In this document: positions 6,021 to 10,294 of the stretch, piece by piece
Numbering within the stretch: the stretch's first letter is position 1
How the letters are laid out: the number at the start of each line of letters is the position of its first letter
Origin: Lachnospiraceae bacterium
Lineage (GTDB): Bacteria; Bacillota; Clostridia; Lachnospirales; Lachnospiraceae
Direction: 5' to 3'
Length of the DNA: 10,294 nt
Assembly (NCBI GenBank): GCA_017483425.1
Contig: JAFUWM010000068.1
Span: 1 to 10,294, forward strand
Notes under the pieces: model-generated
Database searches by the model: none
Told to the model about the DNA's origin: nothing
The model's input: the letters and a program-made list of their open reading frames with translations, nothing else
Position numbers and translations under genes: made by a program

Positions 6021-7055
6021 ATGAAAAGCAATCCCTTTAGTCTTACTTTTGGAAAGCATCCTGAAAAATATATATCCCGCTATGAAAATACAGACATGAT
6101 CCTCAGTACTTTCTCATCTGAGAATCCTTTAAGTCATACATATCTGATCGAGGGCGTAAGAGGGAGCGGAAAAACTGTGCTCATGACAACGATAAGCCAG
6201 CAGCTATCCGCAGGAAAAGAATGGATCATTGTAGACCTGAACTCCACAAGAGGTCTCATGGACGATCTTGCTCACAGACTATACGATTCCTGCAGTAATA
6301 TTCCCAAATTGCTCGACAAAGGTTTTAATGTATCCATTGCCGGTGTCGGAATAGGGATAGGCGGCTCCGCCGGTTTTCAGGACAGCATAAGTATTATCAC
6401 GAAGCTGTTATCCGCCGCTAAAAAGAAGAATAAAAAAATCCTCATAACCATAGATGAGGTGATGCATAGTAAAGACATGAGAGAATTTGCCAGCCAGTTT
6501 CAGATATGGCTGAGACAGGATTTTGATATTTTCCTTATAATGACCGGTCTATACAAAAATATGAATGCTATTCAAAACGATCCTGCTCTTACTTTTCTGT
6601 TAAGGTCGCCAAGAATAATACTGAAGCCCTTAAGCATACGACAGATCACAAGTCAGTATGAAGAGATATTTGAAATAGATGAACCCTCCGCCATGGAGCT
6701 TGCGGAAATAACCAAAGGATATGCCCTTGCCTTTCAGGCTTTAGGCACGCTTTACTGGGAGTTCGGTAAAGAAACCCCTCTGGATAGCATCCTCAAAAAG
6801 CTGGATGATCTCCTGGAAGATTTTGCATATAAAAAAATATGGGAGAGCCTGTCTGACGTGGAAAGAGATATTATCGGATGTATAAACACGGACAAAACAA
6901 AGGTTCTCACTATCCGTAATCAACTCTCCATGGCTTCCGGGACATTCTCCAAATACAGGGATAATCTTGTTAAAAGCGGCATACTGATGCCTGAATCCCA
7001 TGGTTATGTTTCGCTTGCCCTCCCTCGTTTTTACGAAGTGACAAGGTTGTTTTAA
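6021..7055 (+). CDS. Solitary AAA-type ATPase with C-terminal winged-helix-like region
   Basis: This 344-residue P-loop protein resembles the ATPase_2/AAA_16 (archaeal-type, STAND/Orc-related) families. It opens with NPFSLTFGKHP, followed by Walker A GVRGSGKT (45-52; Lys51), a Gly-rich loop (about 107-118, GVGIGIGGSAG), Walker B ILITIDEV (140-147; Asp145, Glu146), a sensor-1-like MTG (174-176), and a lid (about 200-260). The C-terminal region (about 276-344) reads as a winged helix: SDVERDII, then a recognition-helix-like SMASGTFSKYRDNLVKSGIL and a wing. The start has no AGGAG; GGTGA of the last repeat, 3 nt upstream, may substitute. It stands alone, divergent from the XRE operon and convergent with the next gene (11 bp between stops). 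The function is unknown; DNA-binding autoregulation through the repeats is my inference. Confidence 0.88.
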   Translation: MKSNPFSLTFGKHPEKYISRYENTDMILSTFSSENPLSHTYLIEGVRGSGKTVLMTTISQQLSAGKEWIIVDLNSTRGLMDDLAHRLYDSCSNIPKLLDKGFNVSIAGVGIGIGGSAGFQDSISIITKLLSAAKKKNKKILITIDEVMHSKDMREFASQFQIWLRQDFDIFLIMTGLYKNMNAIQNDPALTFLLRSPRIILKPLSIRQITSQYEEIFEIDEPSAMELAEITKGYALAFQALGTLYWEFGKETPLDSILKKLDDLLEDFAYKKIWESLSDVERDIIGCINTDKTKVLTIRNQLSMASGTFSKYRDNLVKSGILMPESHGYVSLALPRFYEVTRLF

Positions 7056-7066
7056 TCCATTCTTTC

Positions 7067-7471
7067 TTATATCTTCCCCTGTGATTTTAGTATTTCTTCT
7101 ACTATCCCGACGCTTTCATAAACCATGGCGTCACAATGAGGCTTTTTTTCCAATCCTTTTTCATGATTGATACGAAGCAGATCCTTACAGTCTGTATATC
7201 CCTCATGATTGTCTTTTATCCTGTTTATAAAGTCCACTACAATCTTGGGATCATCTACTCCGTATAGCCCTAATGTCATAAGTCCGCCTGTGATCGCGCC
7301 GCAGGTTCCGGCAACCCTCATGCCTCCGCCAAAGTTAGCTCCCATTTTCATGGCAGTCTCAGTATCTACCCCGGCATCCTCCGCAAAAGGTACTATGACG
7401 GACTGCGCACAGTTATAATGCGGTGTGACTATGGCTCTCAGTTCTTTTGCCTTATCAAGATATTTACTCAT
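7067..7471 (-). CDS. C_GCAxxG_C_C family putative redox protein
   Basis: This 134-residue protein has the four cysteines that define the family: Cys21 (YNCAQSV), Cys57 in CGAITG (the CGAxxG motif), Cys95 (DCKDL) and Cys113 (HCDAMV), plus the GANFGGGMR segment. Members are thought to be redox-active or metal-binding cytoplasmic proteins, often near transport or redox genes; no reaction is established. The ATG at 7471 has GAGGGG 7 nt upstream. It follows the aminotransferase gene by 18 nt and is probably co-transcribed with it. It is of normal length with all key residues present. No terminator is visible in the 11 bp separating it from the convergent ATPase gene. Confidence 0.9.
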   Translation of the reverse strand: MSKYLDKAKELRAIVTPHYNCAQSVIVPFAEDAGVDTETAMKMGANFGGGMRVAGTCGAITGGLMTLGLYGVDDPKIVVDFINRIKDNHEGYTDCKDLLRINHEKGLEKKPHCDAMVYESVGIVEEILKSQGKI

Positions 7472-7489
7472 GCTTTTGCCCCTCGTATT

Positions 7490-8668
7490 TCATCCATTAA
7501 GTTCTTTTAGCTTCGCAAGTCTGTCTATGGCTTCCCCGAGTATATCCTCTCCCCTTGCGAAATGGATCCTGATATACCTGTTTATTTCCTCTCTGAAGAA
7601 GCTTGACCCGGGAACCGCCGCAACCCCTATCTCCTTTATCATCCATTCGCAGAATTCCAGATCGGTGTATCCCGCAAAGCTTTCCATATCAAGGAATTCC
7701 TGTATATCAAGCATAATAAAATAGGTTCCCTGCGGTACATTATGCTTCAGGCCTGTCCTGTCAAGTCCCGAAAGAACAAAATCCCTCTTGGCGGTATACA
7801 TAGCCCTGAGCTCGTCGTAATAAGTATCCGGCATCATAAGACCTGCTACCGCCGCCTCCTGAAGCGGCGCCGCTGCCCCTACGGTAAGGAAATCGTGGAC
7901 TTTTCTGGCCGCCTCGACAACATTTTCCGGACCTATAAGATACCCCAGTCTCCAGCCCGTTATGGAGAAAGTCTTTGATAACGAATTACAGGTTATCGTG
8001 TGTTCAAACATTCCCGGAAGCGACGACATATATACATGATGATATGGCTCATAAACAAGGTGCTCATATACTTCATCCGTTACGACATAAGCGTCATACT
8101 TTACCGCAAGCTCCCCAATGGACATAAGCTCTTCCCAGGTGAAGACCTTGCCGCAGGGATTGGACGGATTACAAACCACTATTGCCTTGGCTCCGTCGCG
8201 GAAGCCTTTCTCCACAAGGCTTATATCAAAGTCATACTCGGGAGGAACGAGAGGAACGTATATGGGATCCGCCCCGCTCAAAATCGCGTCTGCCCCGTAG
8301 TTTTCGTAGAAAGGTGAAAACACCATGACCTTGTCGCCGGGATTGCATATGGTCATCATGGCGCACATCATGGCCTCCGTACCACCGCAGGTCACGACAA
8401 TTTCCCTGTCAGGATCTATATCCCTGCCTATTGCCTTACCCTGTTTTGCAGCCAAAGCATCTCTCAGATTCTTTGCCCCAAAGGTCACGGAATACTGATG
8501 AGGTCCCTCGTATGCTGCCTTTGCCAGCGCATCAAGCATGGGCTTGGGCGGATCAAAATCAGGGAATCCCTGAGACAGATTTATAGCTCCGTATTTATTA
8601 CTTATTCTGGTCATCCGGCGTATTACCGAATCCGTAAAGGTCTGAACCCTGTCACTTATCTGCGGCAT
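7490..8668 (-). CDS. PLP-dependent class I/II aminotransferase
   Basis: This cytoplasmic fold-type I enzyme transfers amino groups between amino acids and 2-oxo acids with pyridoxal phosphate. The 392-residue length is standard. Key sites are Lys232 in SLSKTFSITGWRLGY (Schiff base), Asp198 and Tyr201 in TDEVYEHL (ring nitrogen and oxygen), CNPSNPCGK (Asn170), Arg239 (phosphate) and Arg367 in YIRIHFAR (substrate carboxylate). The N-terminal 'INLSQGFPDFDPP' resembles the methionine/aromatic (kynurenine-oxoglutarate transaminase-like, YbdL-like) group, and I would guess a broad Met/aromatic/Asp specificity. The ATG at 8668 is 12 nt after GGAG, slightly long. The C_GCAxxG_C_C gene follows after 18 nt, and the kinase remnant ends 18 nt upstream. 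Confidence 0.93.
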   Translation of the reverse strand: MPQISDRVQTFTDSVIRRMTRISNKYGAINLSQGFPDFDPPKPMLDALAKAAYEGPHQYSVTFGAKNLRDALAAKQGKAIGRDIDPDREIVVTCGGTEAMMCAMMTICNPGDKVMVFSPFYENYGADAILSGADPIYVPLVPPEYDFDISLVEKGFRDGAKAIVVCNPSNPCGKVFTWEELMSIGELAVKYDAYVVTDEVYEHLVYEPYHHVYMSSLPGMFEHTITCNSLSKTFSITGWRLGYLIGPENVVEAARKVHDFLTVGAAAPLQEAAVAGLMMPDTYYDELRAMYTAKRDFVLSGLDRTGLKHNVPQGTYFIMLDIQEFLDMESFAGYTDLEFCEWMIKEIGVAAVPGSSFFREEINRYIRIHFARGEDILGEAIDRLAKLKELNG

Positions 8669-8686
8669 TTTTTCTTACACTCTCCG

Positions 8687-9143
8687 TTATTTTAGTCCCA
8701 TACCGGCTTTGGCAGCTTTCTCTATCCCGTCCCAGTCAAGCTCCACAAGCATACCCTCTATCTGTTTAACGATATCAGTATCCTCCGGAGACAGCTCATA
8801 GCTTTTCAAGTCCTGAAGCAGATATTCCATCATGCCGAAATCCATATTATGGGCGATCTCTATTATAGCCTGAAACGCATCTTTACGCATATCCTCTGAA
8901 AGCTCATCGATCACGTATTCCCGAGCCAGGGTCTCCGTATCAAGCAGCCTGTATCTGAATATGGCAATGAGCATAAAGGCTGTACTTATCGAATACCCCG
9001 GCATGGTCAGATCGTATATCTCAGTCAGCGGGATCAGCCTCATAAGCTGGATATATCTTCACTGCCGTATAATATGCTTCCTCAGACCGGCTTAAAAGCC
9101 CCATCAGGTAACCGATACTGTTTAAACGAATTACTAAATATGA
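8687..9143 (-). pseudogene. Decayed 7TM sensor kinase with large internal deletions
   Basis: I read this as the remains of a large 7TM-type sensor histidine kinase. Upstream, 9143 to about 9050 reads in one frame as a first-helices motif, RLNSIGYLMGLLSRSEEAY then YTAVKI, which is typical of the HisKA_7TM sensor; that frame then stops. From 9043 another frame gives 118 residues: the last sensor helix and linker (YDLTMPGYSIS, IAIFRYRLLDTETLAREYV), joined directly at about residue 50 to a C-terminal tail (MEYLLQDLKSYELSPED, then VELDWDGI) like the Hpt/regulatory ends of hybrid kinases. The middle of the sensor, HisKA, ATPase and any receiver domain are missing. The 118-residue frame may still be translated, but it lacks an SD near its ATG. 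The pseudogene reading depends on family recognition by eye. Confidence 0.65.
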
Positions 9144-9157
9144 TTGTCATATAGTAA
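9131..9157. repeat. AT-rich palindrome upstream of the kinase remnant
   Basis: TTACT-aa-ATATGA, loop TTG, TCATAT-AGTAA: 11 pairs with a two-base bulge. On the minus strand it overlaps a promoter-like TTGACA (9166-9171), 17 bp, GACAAT (9143-9148). It may be an operator in the divergent region between the remnant and the 9262 gene, or just AT-rich sequence. Confidence 0.4.
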
Positions 9158-9203
9158 TAAACCGATGTCAATAGATTTTTTCGATACCCGTATTTTTTAT
9201 TGT

Positions 9204-9233
9204 TTGAAACGACCATATCATACGTGATAGAAT
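9204..9233 (+). promoter_or_regulatory. Promoter of the small membrane-protein operon
   Basis: TTGAAA (9204-9209), 18 bp, TAGAAT (9228-9233) with an extended -10 TG at 9225-9226. The start would be near 9240. This places the ATG at 9232 inside the promoter, which supports the GTG at 9262 as the true start of the following gene. Confidence 0.6.
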
Positions 9234-9261
9234 GAGACTTACATATGCGGGGAACACAAAA

Positions 9262-9660
9262 GTGACATCAATAGTAAAAAGAATGATCAGCTTAATACTC
9301 ATATTTTTCGTCTTTGTCTTTATCTGCGACAGTGACCGCGCAGAGCAGGGACGTTTTGTTCAGAGTGTCCAAAACGTGATCGAAGACAATGCAGTATCAC
9401 TTTCTGCTGTATCCGCCCCTAAGCCTAATACCGACGCGCTAACCGAAAGCCGCGGTGATCGCACAAATATCTCCGAATTCAGGATCACGGGCAGGCAGGC
9501 AAAAAAAGCAGCCAAGTCATATGATACGATCATATTCTTACTGCTTATCGTCCTTATTATCATGACAAAAGACAGGTTTCTCCTGTCATCTGCCCCTGTC
9601 CCCATTTCAAGTCATACGACAATCCTGACATACATTCTGCGTCAGGACGGGAAAAAGTAG
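9262..9660 (+). CDS. Hypothetical membrane protein with two hydrophobic segments
   Basis: I do not recognise this 132-residue protein with certainty. After a short basic start (VTSIVKR) comes a hydrophobic helix (about 9-22), which could be a signal sequence or an anchor, then a polar stretch of about 60 residues rich in Ser, Asp and Asn, a second membrane helix (about 89-101, DTIIFLLLIVLIIMTKDRF), and a polar tail ending HTTILTYILRQDGKK. I chose GTG 9262 because GGGG lies 9 nt upstream and the alternative ATG at 9232 overlaps the promoter; ATG 9283 is another possibility. It is first in a row of tiny membrane-protein genes. Similar 'YI-x-x-x-DGKK' endings occur in small Clostridial membrane proteins, by my recollection only. 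Confidence 0.6.
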   Translation: MTSIVKRMISLILIFFVFVFICDSDRAEQGRFVQSVQNVIEDNAVSLSAVSAPKPNTDALTESRGDRTNISEFRITGRQAKKAAKSYDTIIFLLLIVLIIMTKDRFLLSSAPVPISSHTTILTYILRQDGKK

Positions 9661-9696
9661 CTTTCCGGCTATTAAGCTGCCGAAGGATCTGACTTA

Positions 9697-9726
9697 AGAA
9701 CTTCTTAACCATAGAAGTTCTGTTTT
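9697..9726 (+). terminator. Hairpin and T-run between the 132-aa gene and the microprotein genes
   Basis: A perfect 9-bp stem AGAACTTCT/AGAAGTTCT (9697-9705 against 9713-9721) with loop TAACCAT is followed by GTTTTC. It resembles a moderate intrinsic terminator, and stands 27 bp before the AAGGAG of the first microprotein. It could attenuate read-through, so that the microproteins are made at a different level from the first gene. Confidence 0.55.
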
Positions 9727-9752
9727 CGCATCATTTTTTCAAGGAGTAATAT

Positions 9753-9866
9753 ATGACAATTTCAAATGTTTTGGTTGTGATAATGGGAGTCCTTGCTCTT
9801 GTCGCTTTCGTTTGGTGCGTATATATGGAAAACAGCAAGGATGATAATGACAAAAAAGAAAAGTGA
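9753..9866 (+). CDS. 37-aa single-helix membrane microprotein
   Basis: ATG at 9753 follows AAGGAG by 6 nt, a strong ribosome binding site. The peptide has a hydrophobic helix (about residues 5-24, VLVVIMGVLALVAFVWCVY) and a highly charged tail ENSKDDNDKKEK. It is probably anchored with the charged end in the cytoplasm. The perfect SD, the membrane-protein composition and the tight spacing to the next gene argue that it is real despite its size. Function unknown; accessory subunits of transporters and small toxins both have this shape. Confidence 0.7.
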   Translation: MTISNVLVVIMGVLALVAFVWCVYMENSKDDNDKKEK

Positions 9867-9874
9867 GGTTAAAT

Positions 9875-9949
9875 ATGCAGATAATATCAATCATTTTTTT
9901 AGTAGCGGTTTTAGCATTTCCGGTAATCCTAAGCTTTATGCTTAAGTGA
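9875..9949 (+). CDS. 24-aa hydrophobic microprotein
   Basis: ATG at 9875 has GAGG 6 nt upstream, overlapping the stop codon of the preceding gene, so translation may be coupled. The whole peptide is one membrane helix (MQIISIIFLVAVLAFPVILS) with a Pro in its middle and Met-Leu-Lys at the end. The length is comparable to KdpF-type or other tiny membrane subunits, but I see no family signature. Its position between two other well-initiated microprotein genes is the main support. Confidence 0.6.
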   Translation: MQIISIIFLVAVLAFPVILSFMLK

Positions 9950-9967
9950 TCAGGGAGGGTACGGCAA

Positions 9968-10102
9968 ATGGCAAATGAATACTTGGGTTATTTATTCTGT
10001 GTAATAATGACTATAGTTCTTTTCGGTATCATCTGGGGGCTTTCAAAAATAATATCGGTCTTTACCGACAGGATGCTTCCCGAGCCCGAAGAGGATCTCT
10101 GA
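9968..10102 (+). CDS. 44-aa single-helix membrane microprotein
   Basis: ATG at 9968 has GGGAGGG ending 8 nt upstream, one of the best ribosome binding sites in the window. After a short start (MANEYLGY), one membrane helix (about 9-25, LFCVIMTIVLFGIIWGL) is followed by an amphipathic stretch SKIISVFTDRML and an acidic end PEPEEDL. It lies 18 nt after the 24-aa gene and directly before a strong terminator, so it closes the operon. Small accessory subunits of sodium-coupled transporters can look like this, but no large partner is encoded in the window. Function unknown. Confidence 0.68.
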   Translation: MANEYLGYLFCVIMTIVLFGIIWGLSKIISVFTDRMLPEPEEDL

Positions 10103-10108
10103 AAACAT

Positions 10109-10150
10109 ACGAGACTGATCCGATCCCGGGTCAGTCTCGTTTTATTTTAT
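10109..10150 (+). terminator. Strong intrinsic terminator of the microprotein operon
   Basis: A perfect 10-bp stem ACGAGACTGA/TCAGTCTCGT (10109-10118 against 10131-10140) with a 12-nt loop is followed by TTTATTTTAT. It starts 6 bp after the last microprotein stop codon. Confidence 0.92.
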
Positions 10151-10206
10151 TCTTCTGTCTGCTGTGATGATGTGAGATTAAGTACCCATCACTGTTTCTA
10201 CTCCTC

Positions 10207-10225
10207 TATAAAACATAGTTTTATA
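10207..10225. repeat. AT-rich perfect palindrome
   Basis: TATAAAAC, loop ATA, GTTTTATA: 8 perfect pairs in the otherwise empty sequence after the operon terminator. It may be an operator or part of a promoter for a gene beyond the window; no -35/-10 pair is convincing. Confidence 0.4.
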
Positions 10226-10242
10226 TCTGACTTACACCGGTC

Positions 10243-10294
10243 GGATGCTGATACCGTAACCGCCTAAAATACAGGCGTAACGGTATCATGCTCC
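10243..10294. repeat. Long hairpin at the right edge
   Basis: GATACCGT (10250-10257) pairs with ACGGTATC (10280-10287), and CGCCT (10261-10265) with AGGCG (10273-10277), separated by a small internal loop; the outer GGA/TCC (10243-10245, 10292-10294) pair after a symmetrical 4-base mismatch. There is no T-run on either strand inside the window. It may be a structured leader or the end of a palindromic repeat element cut by the window edge. Confidence 0.5.

Noticed and set aside
9143..9171. Definite promoter TTGACA-17-GACAAT for the minus-strand remnant
   Set aside because: The -10 is weak and overlaps sequence that reads as coding remnant of the kinase, so it may be chance in AT-rich DNA.
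9753..10102. kdpF or other potassium-transporter subunits
   Set aside because: The sizes fit, but none shows a KdpF-like sequence and no kdpA/B/C follows before the terminator.

Overview
The window looks like chromosomal DNA of an anaerobic Firmicute, most likely Lachnospiraceae (Butyrivibrio, Roseburia or a relative). This rests on a reverse-type rubrerythrin, a C_GCAxxG_C_C redox protein, a Clostridia-style 'HDFRSPLTSIKGY' histidine kinase, a small HTH plus DUF6442-like pair, remains of a 7TM sensor kinase, and AGGAG-type ribosome binding sites. The genus is an inference.

Layout. 1-1243 (+): the 3' part of a membrane sensor histidine kinase; its start and any response regulator lie to the left. 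1244-1385: four consecutive stem-loops, the last probably the tRNA terminator. 1386-1471 (-): tRNA-Leu(UAA) with a good promoter at 1481-1509. 1511-4421 (-): a two-gene unit, a NYN/LOTUS putative RNase followed 13 nt later by a cytoplasmic GH13 alpha-glucosidase/neopullulanase-type enzyme that starts at TTG. 4432-4608: an imperfect full-length palindrome (MITE-like) that appears to supply the promoter of the NYN gene. 4649-5241 (-): reverse rubrerythrin with a strong terminator. 5301-5832 (-): a Cro/CI-like repressor and a small three-helix membrane protein behind a perfect consensus promoter flanked by two matching palindromic operators.

5938-7055 (+): the most unusual region. A solitary AAA-type ATPase with a C-terminal winged-helix-like region is preceded by six exact copies of the 9-mer AATTATGGT, whose starts are spaced 10, 10, 19, 10 and 19 bp. 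That is close to one or two helical turns, and the last copy ends 5 bp before the start codon. I propose an autoregulated ATPase/DNA-binding module. 7067-8668 (-): a class I/II aminotransferase and a C_GCAxxG_C_C protein. 8687-9143 (-): a decayed, internally deleted 7TM sensor kinase whose first transmembrane part, last transmembrane part and C-terminal tail survive.

9204-10150 (+): a promoter, a 132-aa membrane protein, a possible attenuator, three microproteins of 37, 24 and 44 residues each with its own ribosome binding site, and a strong terminator. 10151-10294 holds only palindromes. Metabolically the window combines signal sensing, alpha-glucan use, oxidative-stress defence and amino-acid transamination; the ATPase module and the microprotein operon have no function I can assign.
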